A DNA stretch of 64,000 bases from Pseudisothecium myosuroides (lineage: Eukaryota > Streptophyta > Bryopsida > Hypnales > Lembophyllaceae), in assembly GCA_951799445.1 (NCBI GenBank), contig OX637293.1, positions 13,950,001 through 14,014,000 of the forward strand. Reading direction: 5' to 3'. The position numbers and the translations under genes were made by a program. The notes below the pieces were generated by a model, which made no database searches, was not told the DNA's origin, and saw only the letters and a program-made list of their open reading frames with translations. Positions 1 through 11,211 of this stretch are shown one piece after another. The stretch's first letter is position 1. Every line of letters starts with the position of its first letter.

Positions 1-70
1 ATGAATGCAACAAACGTGGAAGTTTTGAATGATTTTTGATAGAAATTGGCCTTGGAATTTTAGGGGTTAA

Positions 71-703
71 CCCTTAAGTGCTCGAGGCACCAAATTTTGG
101 TGTCGACAAAACTTTGAAGTTAAATTAAACCTAACCAAGTTGCTATTTTTAGTAATTTATATTTTTCAAAAAATTCTTTTTGAAGTTTAGTTTTAGGATC
201 AAAAATCGATTAATTATGAAATTCTAGTCAAGATTTTGTGCAAGTATACCCATTGCAATCTTGACTCTTTGTAGTGTTGAGGGCTCTTGGAAATGAGCCT
301 CAAATACACTAGATCTTAGAGGAAAAATCACATTAGAAATTCATTTTAATAAACTGTAGAGTAGATTTTGAGAAGCTGTAAATTGATTGGAGTTATGCAT
401 GTTAGGTCCTTTCACCTCATATTTTTTTGTTGGCCAACTTTTTAGATTTGGCATGTGAAAAGAGGATTGAAAGACTTCAAGTCACTTTTGCATTTTTAAC
501 ACCCTCATGTTCAAACATTATAATCTTTCAATTCGTAAGTGATATTGTTGTGTTTTCTTTTCCTAAGTGACCTCTAACATGTCTAGTTTGAGTTTGTATG
601 ATTACAATTCATAAAAAAATGATACAACTTATCAAAATGTTGGCTTTTTGTTCAATTTAGAGCAAATTTCTAGAAGTTCTAAAAAGGCCTTGGGCATTTA
701 GAG
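71..703. mobile_element. TTAA-flanked TIR element (copy 1)
   Basis: The left end reads TTAA then CCCTTAAGTGCTCGAGGC, and the right end, read inward, is TTAA then CCTCTAAATGCCCAAGGC; 13 of 18 terminal bases match. The 633 bp between them hold no convincing ORF. The TTAA at 67-70 is also preceded by TTTAGGGG, so another element of the same kind may abut on the left and share the target. Assignment to a piggyBac-like group is inferred from the TTAA target and CCC start only. Confidence 0.6.
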
Positions 704-734
704 GTTAAATTGTATCATTGAATAGAAAACAAAT

Positions 735-2080
735 GTTTTTAAGAAATCTTTCAATATTATTTTGGAGTAAGAGGACTAAATTTGAAGAGTGTTTTACAAA
801 TTTCTCTCAAAACTTGATGATTATCATAGAATTTTACTAGACATTAGTAAAGTAAAAATTGAAAGAGATTTGGTAACTTTTCAATACTATCTAGGATATT
901 GACGAGAATTTTTGAAAAGCTCTTATAAAAGTTTACCACATCATGGTTGATATTTTCTTCAGGTATTAGTGACATTAAAAATAAAAGACATCAAAAGTTT
1001 CCTTAGGAAGTTTTCAACACTATCTTGGAGAGTATAGATAGATGCTTGAATAGTTTAAATCAATAAACTTATCCACATGATTGATATCTATTGTCAAATA
1101 CCATTAACATTGAAAAGAGAAAGAGTGAATGAATCCTTTAAACTTTGTTAACATTATCTTAACCCCTAAATGCCTCAATCTTTTTTTGAACTTTTGCACA
1201 TTTTTGCTTATATCTTTGTACAGAAATATCATTTATCATAATTTCGTGAATATGGTTGTTAAAAAATGTTATTAATTTCATGAATGTAGTTGTCTTTCCT
1301 ATATTCAAGTATTACATTGGATGAATGAGAAGTTGGTTGGACTAGAGAGTGCCTTGAAGCCCTCTATTCATTGTCCAGAATATGGACGTTGGAGTACTTT
1401 AGGATTAAAAACTAATGATTGTTTGAAAAGATTTTGAAGAAACTTCATGACATAATTAATGAATATTATCAAAAATTAAGAACATTAAGAACTTAGAGAT
1501 TGAAAAGTTTCTTAAAAACTTTTCAAGGTTATCTTAATAACTTGAATATATAATTGAATTTTTTTCTACAAATATCACAAAGCAATTGATGTTTAGCATA
1601 AAATATAACTCAAGTTAGAAAATAATTGATAAATTGGAAGATTCCTTGAAAAAATTTCAACACTATCTTGGAGAGTGGAGATAGGTGTTTGAAAAGTTTT
1701 CAACAAACTACACTATAAAATTGATGTTTATCATTGAATATTACAAGACATTAGAAAAACACATGGCAATAAAAGATTCTTTAAAAACTTACGAACCCTA
1801 TTAGAGAGATTAAGGATCTCGCCAAAGATAGATGTTAGAAAAAATTTCAACAAAATTTACTACATGATTGATGTTTATAATCAAATATTATTGACATTAG
1901 CATAGTAGTAATTAGTAAATGACATATTCCTAGGGAACTTTTCATTCATGTCTTAGAGATGGAGGATAGATTTTTAAAAGGTGTTCAATCTCGTGTTCAA
2001 TAAAGTATATTGTAGTTTTGATGTCTCTCATTAAATATTATCAATATTACAATTATAAAAATAGAAAATCAAAGATTTCT
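735..2080. repeat. Degenerate satellite, period about 130-150 bp
   Basis: Phrases such as 'caacactatcttggagag' and 'ttgatgtttatcattgaat' recur in variant form near 825, 885, 950, 1015, 1080, 1444, 1590, 1650, 1725, 1870, 1930 and 2018. Units are strongly diverged and AT-rich, and no ORF is conserved across them. The array is interrupted at 1163-1404 by a TTAA element. Exact period and copy number need a dot plot. Confidence 0.55.
1163..1404. mobile_element. TTAA-flanked MITE inside the satellite (copy 2)
   Basis: TTAA at 1159-1162 is followed by CCCCTAAATGCCTC, and GGAGTACTTTAGGA precedes TTAA at 1405-1408. The 242 bp insertion splits a satellite unit: 'aacattatctt' lies on the left and the unit's continuation '...tgtttgaaaag' on the right. 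The right terminus is degenerate. Confidence 0.5.
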
Positions 2081-2795
2081 TTAAAACTTTCCAATGCCAT
2101 ATTGGTGAGTAGGGGTATGACAGCAATGGTTGGTGTCCAATTCCCACCCTACAGTTTAGACTTTTCATCAAATATTTTTGACATTGAGAAATGGGAAGAA
2201 AAAAGATTTCTTAAGGTGAATACATCCAAGATTGCACCTTGCCTAAAACTACCATCATCACTCTATGTACATCTCTAAAATCAATATACACGTGCATATG
2301 TAGAAGAAACAATATTAAAACATCTACCAAAAATAAACTTTGATCTACTATAAATTTTGCATGCAGTATCCAAATGCCACATTTTTTAATGCGTTAGAGC
2401 TTCCTTTCACCAGCCAATAAGAAAATATGAAAATTTAACCATTCTAATAGTAGCAACTAGGCGCAATAGCAAAAAGTGGTGGATTTTGGGGTGCCCACCT
2501 CATTGTATACCAAATTTAAGATAAGACATTAAATCCGTTTCACAAAGTAGAACGAGAAAGGTAAAATTTGTGTTTTCTAGGGTAAAAGATACAAAAAAGC
2601 CCCCTATTTTGTGCTGTATTTAGGATATGTTGTAGACCTCCCGTAGCAAATTTGGGATATGTGATTGCAAAAATGAATTCAGAATTTGCAAATTTTTTCA
2701 TGTGTGACAAATAAAAAATTCCTACATTTTCTCCCGGGGTAAATCCACCTTGTTGGTTCGACTTTGTGAGAGGGCTTTAACGTCCCCCAAATTTA
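2081..2795. other. Gene-free AT-rich flank
   Basis: No gene recognised. Short frames here (for example 2018-2278 +) are AT-rich, start inside the satellite and resemble nothing known. Confidence 0.5.
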
Positions 2796-2842
2796 GAGCA
2801 TCTCCTGCAGCCCTCCAAATATTCCCTCCCTTCAAGAACTTG

Positions 2843-5134
2843 CACTAGAAGAAACCCGTGTTTTTCTTGATGTCAAAACAAAACTGCAACATAGAAGGCA
2901 AAACATACGGTGTCCGTGAGGACATCTAGATGTCTGAGAGACGGATTGCGGTTTAGGTAGAATTCCAAAGATGTTTCACATGATGGCAACAAATTTGAAT
3001 GAAAACAAGTTGGTGTTACCATTAACGTCGAGGTTTTTGATGACATATTCAATGACGAGCTGATGTCCTCAAGATCGTCAGCAAAAACATTGAGTGCCAC
3101 GTCAGCTTTGTTGACCCATTTTTATTGCGGGTAATTTTCCAAAAATTACTGCAATTTTGAATAAAACATTTGCCCGAGGTAAAAAAAAGGGACCGGGCAG
3201 TCATAGGGTAGTCTTTGGAAAAAAATGATGACGTGGCAAATGACGTGGCATGCCACGTGGAAATTGACTGACATGGCATCAAATAATGCTGACGTGGCAT
3301 GCCATGTCAGTATAGGAGGGCTGCATTGTAGGTATTCTATGCTTATTTCAGAGATGTCCGTGGAGACGTCGTATGAAACGTTGAGATGTCTACCAGGACG
3401 TTGCCTAAGACGTGATGACGTATTTGGAGACGTAGTTAGAGACGGCAAAATGTTTATGGAGACATCTATGGAGACCTGAGGACGTTTCAAAAGACACAAC
3501 TTCAATTAAGATGGGATACATTTACATTTCAATGTGACTTTTTACCTTATGCATTTAAGTACATTCTCTAGAAGTTCAACAAGCAATTGAGGGCGTCGTC
3601 TTAGATGTTCAACAATCTAGGGCATGATCAAAAATCATGCTTTCAACAAGATCAACTTCCATCATGGATTCCTGATGTATATGGCATGTTTTAGGCAATG
3701 CAAAATTTTGGATGTCTATGTAGAGTTGTAGACATTTGAAGACATTAGACAAGACATCAGGACGCAAAATCTAGCAATAAAATCAAATATTATTTTCTTA
3801 TAGTGTCATGTGCATAAGTGATCATGTATTAATTTTTCGTCTTTCAATTGCAATGTATAGGATCAATCCCTAAGTGTGAACTCATGCCTTCCCCCTCCCC
3901 TAAATGTTTAAAAGACATTGGTATGCCTTGAGACCTCCCCCATCACTATTTGGCAGACACTACTACGCCTTGAGAGACATAGATGCGGACAACCCTTTGT
4001 ATCTTGCAGATGTCTTCTCGGACATCTGTATGTTGGCCCACTGAAATATATAAAACTGATAGGTGCTAAGCTTCATCTTCCAACACAACCTTGTCTCCTT
4101 TTATGTCTCTAAGATCTTTGATAATCTTTGGGGGGACATAGAAGTAGACAACCCACTTTATCCTCTGGACGTCCTGCCGGACGTCTGCGTGTTGCTCCAT
4201 AGAAATTTAAGTCACGCATTTTAAATATCCCATATGGTTTGTTTTCCCTCCTACCACCCTACCTGTATAAAGAGACTATCTTCTTCCCTCTATATACTCA
4301 CATGAGGTGGCTTGTAGAGCCATGTGATATAGTTTTCCAATATGGTGTATTTTGTATAGCGTATTTTGTATGGTATATTGTATACTATGTATGGTGTACT
4401 ATATATTATGTACGGTATACTATGTATGATATGTTGTATTGGACATTGTAAAATGCATATGGATGTCATGTAGGATACCTAGATACGTGTGACTGTCCAT
4501 ATTGACATCATGCCAAATAGTACATTCAATCATATGAATGTCTAACATGACATCATTAAGTTCCCCTAAATCATCCTAAGCATTGCAAGAGGTATTCATA
4601 GTGAAATGCAGACGTCTACATTGATGTCACAAGATATGTAGATGTTAAATTTAACATCTCAAAAAACGTGTGGATGTCAAAGTTGATGTCTCAGAAAACA
4701 TCTAGATGTCTAAGATGACGTCTCCAAAAACAAAATTAAAATTCTTAAACAACAGAAAACTATGCTGACGTGGCATGCCACATCATCCTTGCTGGATGCC
4801 ACGTCATTTTTCCCGCTGCCACGTCAGGTGCCACCTCAGATGCCATGTCATGGACAAAATTGGATGAAAAAATTCCTACGTGGCTGCCCGTGCACGCGTG
4901 GCACTTAGGTGGCAGCCACATGGCAGCCTTTGAGGACCCCGTTGACCCATGTCATCTCTGATGTCTGCTAAAATCATGGTGACATCAGGCCATGTTATCT
5001 CAGATTTTTGATGTTTTTTGCGTGTCAACTTTGACGCGAAAAAAATGACATCCCCGATGACGCGTCAGACTACCGTCATGGACGTCGTGATGTCCAAAAT
5101 CGACGATCAGCAAAAACGCGAGTTTCTTCTAGTG
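2843..5134. mobile_element. Non-autonomous CACTA element (2.3 kb)
   Basis: It begins CACTAGAAGAAACCCGTG and ends with the inverse of CACTAGAAGAAACTCGCG; the similarity extends some 23 bp. TTG flanks both sides (2840-2842 and 5135-5137), a 3-bp duplication as expected for CACTA/EnSpm. The interior is filled with GACGTGGCA/TGCCACGTC palindromes (3230-3310, 4760-4930) and GACATCTAGATGTC-type inverted repeats (4600-4720), probably subterminal transposase-binding repeats. No coding gene was recognised. Its TIR differs from that of the neighbouring large CACTA, so it belongs to another family. Confidence 0.85.
4345..4445. repeat. Short tandem repeat of GTATACTAT-like units
   Basis: Variants of 'gtatactatgtat' and 'gtattttgtat' repeat for about 100 bp inside the smaller CACTA element. 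The frame read across it is Tyr-rich low complexity, not a gene. Confidence 0.55.
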
Positions 5135-5165
5135 TTGGATGAAAAGCAATCAATTCTAGTGTTTG

Positions 5166-5198
5166 CACTACAAGAAAATGGGGGTAAATGTGACTGCG
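5166..5198 (+). repeat. CACTA left terminal inverted repeat
   Basis: A 33-bp sequence identical, inverted, to 20002-20034. It starts with the diagnostic CACTA and is preceded by the target duplication TTG. Confidence 0.95.
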
Positions 5199-5850
5199 AA
5201 AAATGACTACGACGCGACTTCCAGAAGTCATTTTTGGAAAATGTGACTGGTTCATGACTGCAACTGCTGCAGTCGTCAGAATGTCATATGTTTTGCTCTA
5301 AAATCTACGAAAATTGAAGTAATGAAGAAAACTATTATCACCATCTTTTTCTTTCTTTTTCTTTCTGGGTGGAAGATGGATGATAAACTATGAGGTGGAA
5401 AGTGCCGCGGTTTAGGATCCCACGTGGACAGCCACGTCTCCAATCACGAAACAGTCGCGAACGAGTCACGCCGGACCCATGATAAATCTGACGTGGACCA
5501 CTCATAAAACTGACGTGGAAGGCCATGTGGCCAGTCATTCGGCAGTCGTAAACCAGTTGCGGTCAACCCCTCTAAAATCAGACGTGGACTGTGGCGGCGG
5601 GTTCACGCTCAGTCATTGTGAAGTTTCGGCGTAGTCATGCCGCAGTGTCCGGCAAGTCATTTTTTACCACTACTTACAGTCATTCAGAAGTCGCAATGCA
5701 GTCGTCGGAAGTGCGGAGAAGGACCTCACCGGTCATTTCTTAGTGGCGACTGCATTACAATGTAGTCGAGGGACTGTATGGGGGGGCCACATTCATAACT
5801 CCAAAGTCACTCTTCAGTCGTCTTACAGTCATATTTTTGTTTTTGTTCAG
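5199..5850. promoter_or_regulatory. CACTA left subterminal repeat region
   Basis: Many copies of TGACTG, CAGTCG, GTCACG and AGTCAT occur on both strands, for example around 5216-5270, 5440-5540 and 5690-5830. By analogy with En/Spm, such arrays bind the TNPA protein and form part of the transposition complex. The function is inferred from position and density. Confidence 0.6.
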
Positions 5851-6253
5851 TTCGCGAAAAGAACTATTACTTGCCGGCCAGTCACGGTGTAGTAGCGATG
5901 CTATTGTGCACGTAACAGCAGGCTCTCAAACGGAAGCGTCTTGCATCACTTGTGGCACGACCTGAGGACTGCATCCAGAACCAGTAGAAGGATCCGGAAA
6001 CAAGTAATTTGAAGGAGACTTTGACTACACTCCCCACATACAATTACGCAAGCATGGTGAACACTGACGCTAGCAATAACTTAACAGGCAATGCATTCCA
6101 CTGAACACCGTTGTCGACAATATGAGAGTTCTGCATTTCCACAAGAACATAAATGCGCTGCCTCTCAGCACTTACAAACACGTCTTGTCCAATCCTGTGT
6201 GCTCTGGACGCTGGTCTACTTCCTTGACCACATACCCGTAATCTAAGGCTGAA

Positions 6254-6574
6254 TCAAGTGCTGAACTTGACATTCTTTCCATGCCACATTACAGAGCTCC
6301 CTTTTGCGTGTTCAACTAGCTGCATGTCGGGGTCGAAGGCTGGGAACATGAGTGGCACTCCACCTTGCAAAATGTGAGAGACGTCGACCTTCAACCAGGG
6401 CACCGGAATATCCTTGAAGTGGAACGTCTGCTGCCCAGGTAGTCCACTGACCTTGCCCTTTGCCACTTTTTGGCGCACAGCCGCAGGGTTGAAGAGGAAC
6501 ACTTCGTCGCCGATGTAGAACTGCAGCAGTACACGCGTTAGGCATTGCAATGTGGACACGGTGGATAACATCAA
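6254..6574 (-). CDS. CACTA TNPA-type C-terminal exon (DUF8039-like)
   Basis: The frame reads, in order, IGDEVFLFNPAAVRQKVAKG, then VSGLPGQQTFHFKDIPVPWL, then VDVSHILQGGVPLMFP, and ends shortly after MWHGKNVKF. This order (a stretch starting a 'VAKG.V' strand, a G-x-x-x-F-H turn, 'V.V..ILQG..PL', then an alternating D-M-Q-L-V-E-H-A-x-G-S-x-V-x-W end) resembles the C-terminal domain of plant CACTA accessory proteins. There a final 'A.GS.V.WP' motif is usual. It lies on the - strand downstream of the FCP1-like ORF and is probably a separate exon. The exact splice sites were not fixed. Other function: none recognised. Confidence 0.5.
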   Translation of the reverse strand: MMLSTVSTLQCLTRVLLQFYIGDEVFLFNPAAVRQKVAKGKVSGLPGQQTFHFKDIPVPWLKVDVSHILQGGVPLMFPAFDPDMQLVEHAKGSSVMWHGKNVKFST

Positions 6575-7275
6575 GGATTCAGAGGCTTACGATAAGGGTG
6601 CACAAAGGGACGTCAAGTGAGCATGGGAGGACCTCGAAGACACGGTTGCGCATTTCCTTGCCGACTTTACCTTTACCAAACCTTCTACAGATGCTAATTT
6701 CCTCCTCACTTTGTTGTAGACCGTGGAAGAACCGCTATAAACAGGGCTATGACCAGACGGCGCCACCCCCCCTTCAGCCGATGCGGTCCACGTGCCACGC
6801 GCAAATCCATGACGACCCTGCCTGCTCGTGGCCCGTGCCAGTGCAACTGCGGCGTGACTAGTACGTGACTTCCTCGCAACTGAGTCCTGCGGAGTCTACT
6901 GGAAGTGAACTGCGCCAATACTCCCTCACAACTTCAACATGACTTCAATGACACTCGTGGCTCCTCTTTCCGACGACAAACTTTGAGGCTCAAAACAGCT
7001 AGATTGACTATAACGAAAAGGTATTTACGGGTTCACCTTGGCGTGCCACGCATCACGCTTCTTCTCCGGCGCCGCCTTCGCCCTCGTCTCCCATTGTTGC
7101 GGTTTCCCCTGCATGAACACGGAAACAATGTTAGTGACGCTGCGAAAGTGAAGGTGAGGGGACATGATCCGTGAATGCAACCACGTGGGTTGCCGATCCC
7201 CTCACCTTCTACAATATCAAGAAACTCGTAAGCTGAACCGTCACGGCGTTTTGAGATCATGTCATCAGTGGATTC

Positions 7276-8721
7276 CTACGCTAGTGACGGATACTTCAAA
7301 CGAAATGCAGCCACGTCTGAGCACTTGTGAAGCGCCTCCAAAAGCGGCCACAGATAGCACTTCAAGTATTCTTTGTCCTCAGCCAATGTCGACAACTCCG
7401 TCATATAGAACAGAGAATTCACGACCACATTTGCTGGGGGATTGCAGGCGACCCTACATAATTTACTGTCCACAATCACTGTGTTCTGGGCACTAAACTC
7501 AGGCCACGCTGCATAAACCTTTTCCAAATTTTTCCCCCACGATGCCGCCGATTCCTCTCCACCATCCCAAAACTCACACTGTTTACCTGACCAAGAGAAC
7601 AAAGGGACGGAATTTGGACCCCTGAATGGACCCACCATCATGGTTGGAACTATGTCGTCCACGAAAGACGTGCTCTTGTTGCCCCAAAAGGCCACTGCAA
7701 AGTGCACAAAGCAACGGGACAGAAATGGCTTCAGCCACGGCCTGAACACTACTCGCCTCTGCTCAGTCTTTGTTGAAGACCTGATTTTGCTGTTTGGGTT
7801 GGGTTCGGCAAGCAAGCTACAATCAAGCAAGGTCCCTTGGACATTGAACACTACTAACTTAGCCCTCCCCCGAGTACTCCCTACCGCCCCATTGCCCCCC
7901 ATCATTCCAGGCCGACCTTTTGTCAACATATTCTGAGGGACCCCAGTGCCAGCGTGTACCTTCACAAGAGACTTCACGTTCTTCTTTGTCTTCTTCTGAG
8001 AAGGATCCGCTTCGACAGGGGCGGCGCTTGCTTGGCTGACTGCGTCCACTTCCACGGGGGTAGGACTTGCTTTGATGACTGCCTCAGTGTCTATGGGGGC
8101 AGGAACGACAATGGGCGACCCCACAACATCCGGAGGCGCGTCCGGCATTTCCAGAGATGGTGCCGGGTGCTGCTCCATGGCAACCCCCGACGGTGGGTTC
8201 ACGGCTGGTTCTCGTGGTGTAGGCTTCTCCGTCGGTTTAGGTGACGTCTCCGCCGTTGGCTCCATCTCTTGTGTTGGAACCGTGACTGCTGCTGCCTCCG
8301 CCTCCGTTGTTGGCTCCATATCCCCAGTTGGCTCCGTCTCCGCTGCAGACGCCATTTCCTCGTCCTTCGTCGTCTTCTCAAGTGGCTCCATGTTATAAAC
8401 CCTGGTTTCATCATGTGGAGCATTGGGCACGCTACCGGTGCGGGCTGGTGACGCCAACTGCCCACCTGGTGCACTGTTTGTGGCATCCTCCACCATGCTT
8501 GCTTCCATGCCCGCTGGAGTAGACAAGATCACGGACGGCTCCGTCACGGTTGCCTCGCTCGGGGTTGAAGACTTCCGACCCAGTCGAGCATCCGGTGCAG
8601 GATCTTTCCCACGGTTCGCCACTTTCCACTTTCGAGGGGCTTCTGGAGACTTCTGACGCCCATTGCCCACGAATTCTAGACCATCGTCATCCGACAAGGT
8701 GACCTGCGCTGCCGAGGCCAT
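7276..8721 (-). CDS. FCP1/NIF-like pseudophosphatase ORF carried by the CACTA element
   Basis: The 481-codon ORF has a disordered N-terminal half rich in Pro, Thr, Glu and Ala (residues about 1-270), then a fold resembling the FCP1/NLI-interacting phosphatase family (about 285-480). Recognisable blocks are KLVVFNVQGTLLD, VVFRPWLKPFLSRCF, FAVAFWGNKS, NTVIVDSKLCRVACNPP and YLKCYLWPLLEAL. In active members the first block holds DxDxT; here both aspartates are replaced (N and Q), and the later DDSP-like motif reads VDSK. It is therefore probably catalytically dead. The TAG at 7276-7278 is followed in the same frame by ESTDDMISKRRDGSAYEFL up to a donor-like site near 7208, so the stop may be a mutation and the gene longer. 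It starts 30 bp after the end of the TNPA-like frame. Its role in transposition is unknown. Confidence 0.65.
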   Translation of the reverse strand: MASAAQVTLSDDDGLEFVGNGRQKSPEAPRKWKVANRGKDPAPDARLGRKSSTPSEATVTEPSVILSTPAGMEASMVEDATNSAPGGQLASPARTGSVPNAPHDETRVYNMEPLEKTTKDEEMASAAETEPTGDMEPTTEAEAAAVTVPTQEMEPTAETSPKPTEKPTPREPAVNPPSGVAMEQHPAPSLEMPDAPPDVVGSPIVVPAPIDTEAVIKASPTPVEVDAVSQASAAPVEADPSQKKTKKNVKSLVKVHAGTGVPQNMLTKGRPGMMGGNGAVGSTRGRAKLVVFNVQGTLLDCSLLAEPNPNSKIRSSTKTEQRRVVFRPWLKPFLSRCFVHFAVAFWGNKSTSFVDDIVPTMMVGPFRGPNSVPLFSWSGKQCEFWDGGEESAASWGKNLEKVYAAWPEFSAQNTVIVDSKLCRVACNPPANVVVNSLFYMTELSTLAEDKEYLKCYLWPLLEALHKCSDVAAFRLKYPSLA

Positions 8722-8751
8722 GATTTCCTCGACGGATGCTAGCTGAGCTCT

Positions 8752-11211
8752 TCAGCGCTTCTTCTTATCCAACCGACGTCCTGACGCTGACTTCGACGCA
8801 GACGGGCTGGCTTCCTCTACGATTGTGGCACGGCTCATAAAATTGGCAAACATGTTGCGGAGATCTTCAAGTGCTGCAGAAGACTTGTTTGCGGTCCTCT
8901 CAGCAGCATCAAATCTGCGGTCCACGTCCCGCTTCCACCCCGCCATGGTGGACTGTGTGACGAATTCACCTGACCCTGCAAACTGTAGTCTAGGACGCGT
9001 GGACAACACCAATACACGTAAATGAACATCACATCCTACCTCAGGACGGGAATTCAAGCTTTATGGCCACAAAGACGCCTGGACTCTTCAGTACTCCAGT
9101 GCGACTTATTAGTGACTGCGACACGACTTTCGATGCACTCAAAGAGGACATCACAGAGACTCTATGACAACTGACTGTGACTACTGCATGTCTGTGTCAC
9201 TACAGGGTTATAACTGAGGCAATAGTGACTAAGACTGCGACATGACTGAACGTGACTTTATGACGACTGTGGGGGGACTCCCATGCGACTGCAAAGTTAT
9301 TCCTTCTCAGCGTCCACTCCAATGCCAAGAGCGCTCCCGGTATGAAAACCATGTGGAAGATCGAATTGTATACTTCAAGATGTGCAACTTGATGCCACAC
9401 CAGGAGGCGAACCGTCAACATTGCGGCAAAAAGGCAACCTCCAAGAGTGCCATACCGTTGTCTGGGTTCGACAACCCATGGACCTCAATAGAAGCAAGCA
9501 GTTCAAATAATTTAGGCCATCTCCTACACAAGACGCCTCCATGCCATACTATAATACGCACAACTATAAGGAACACGATTGATAAGCACCCTAGAAAACG
9601 AGAACATATCGTCCCCGCCCCTCCTTCATCTGTAAGAGGAGGAATTTCGTCGGCCACATCAGTCACTCCTGGGCTGCTCAATCGGGCTTCACTCTGCATG
9701 GTGTAGGCCAAAAGAATTAAACACTTCCCACGATGGTAACATGCATCAAACATCACTTGCTCTCGTAGGACTGGAAATGCGAAAACCAAAAGAAGGCGGT
9801 TTTAAGAATAGAAAACAGGATCCCAAAGTGCTTACCACCTTTGACTTTTTAGCCGCTTTTCCTTTCTTGACCGTCTGCCCTTGGTTACCGATACATTGCT
9901 TGGTAGCGGCCATCTCCACAGCCTTCCGTCGTTGCGCTGGCATGTACCAATACTCCTTGAGACGGTTCCACTGCTCTCCATCTACGTGAATTGGGCAACT
10001 ATGATTCCCTCCTTGCCACCGGGTTTTCAGCCGCAAGCGCTCTTGCTTCAGATATCTTGTGATGGCAGTCCGAAACCCAATCATGCTAGGTGGATTTGGA
10101 CGGTACTCGAATTCCTGGTCCAACGAATCTCTCAGTCGCTGCACAGCTTGGGGCTTCTGCTTCCCCCACTCCACCACACTCATGTCCAAGATTTTTGGAA
10201 CCAGATTGCGAACAGCCTCGTCCCATGCGTTCTTCCCCTCCGACCACTGGTCTATGTCGCCATTCTCGAGGACTTCCACTCGAGCAAGCTTATTATCGGC
10301 GTGCACGCGCACTGTGTTGCCCACCTCGTAGTCTCACCTCACCCCCCGGTCGTAGGGTTCTTCTGCCGTCGATGCACCAGCCCATCCGCCCTGGTAAGGA
10401 GGAGGTGGGGCTTGCGACCACGGCGCAGGTGCTTGCGAGTGCTGGTGTGTCATGTAATGTCCTGGCACCCATTGGTAAGGAGGCGGGTACCCTCCCCCAT
10501 CCGCTGCCCACTTTTGCGTGGGAGGTCGAGAAATTGGCACAGAAGGTTGCGCGGCAACCTTCTTGGGAGACTTCTTTGGAATTGATGGCCCCCGTTGCCT
10601 CTTCCGCTTAAGCTGTGAAATGGGCTCCTCCAACGAGACATCGTCATCGCTGGAGTCAAATGCTGCGGCCGCTGCAAGCACGAGCCAATGGAGAAAGGCA
10701 AAAATTATCAACGGAATTTTGACGTTCGACTTTAGAAGTCACCAGGACCTTCAATTCTATCACATCCCATCCCTGCAATGCTGAACTTCCTGATCGGGAC
10801 CACCAACAAGGCATACAATTCCAACTCGCATGGCTAAACGACGAGACGAATTGTGGAATAAAACCCTAAACCCTAACCACGATTCAGCGACAAGCGTTAT
10901 GCCAATTTACCTGCCGTAACTGCCTCCGGCGTGACCAGCTGCTGGACATGGGAACAAGATATTGCTAAATTCATCATACCTTTGGCGATGGCCTCATCAT
11001 TAGACTCCGTCGCCTTGGAGGAGGAATCCGAGTGGCCGCTCATGTCGTCCGCAAAACGCACCCGTCTCCCCGCTGCTCTGCCGCGCAGTGCCTTCCTCCT
11101 CCCGCGTCCTCGAAGGCCCCGCTCCGAGCGCCTCACCGGCTCCTCTTCGCCAACGTCGTGCGTCTTTGTGGCATGAGGGTTATCCCTGCAATGCAGAACC
11201 CGCACATTCAA
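8752..11211 (-). pseudogene. TNPA-like CACTA accessory transposase gene (Transposase_24-like)
   Basis: Likely exons, 5' to 3' on the - strand, are 11211-10911 (basic, then Ser/Glu-rich), 10671-9836 and about 9000-8752; the linking exon(s) between 9836 and 9000 are uncertain. The second exon holds FRTAITRYLKQERLRLKTRW and DGEQWNRLKEYWYMPAQRRK, the signature of plant Ptta/En/Spm proteins, in which a basic helix is followed by 'W..L..YW..P....' . The last exon (AGWKRDVDRRFDAAERTANK and a Lys-rich end) looks coiled. A TGA at 10334-10336 interrupts an otherwise continuous frame (...EEPYDRGVR stop DYEVGNTVRVH...). In En/Spm, TNPA binds subterminal motifs; the same job is inferred here for the intact ancestor. 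Confidence 0.65.
10861..10876. repeat. Telo-box-like AAACCCTAAACCCTAA
   Basis: Two copies of the plant telomere unit lie in the predicted intron 10672-10910 of the TNPA-like gene. It could be a telo-box regulatory motif, usually found near starts of transcription, or chance. Confidence 0.5.

Noticed and set aside
7033..7260. Arg-rich - strand ORF as a separate gene
   Set aside because: Its first part continues the FCP1-like frame past a stop up to a GTGAGG donor; the Arg-rich remainder is probably intron and out-of-frame exon.
8072..8398. + strand Ser/Gly/Val-rich ORF
   Set aside because: Antisense shadow of the Pro/Thr/Glu-rich half of the FCP1-like ORF on the - strand.
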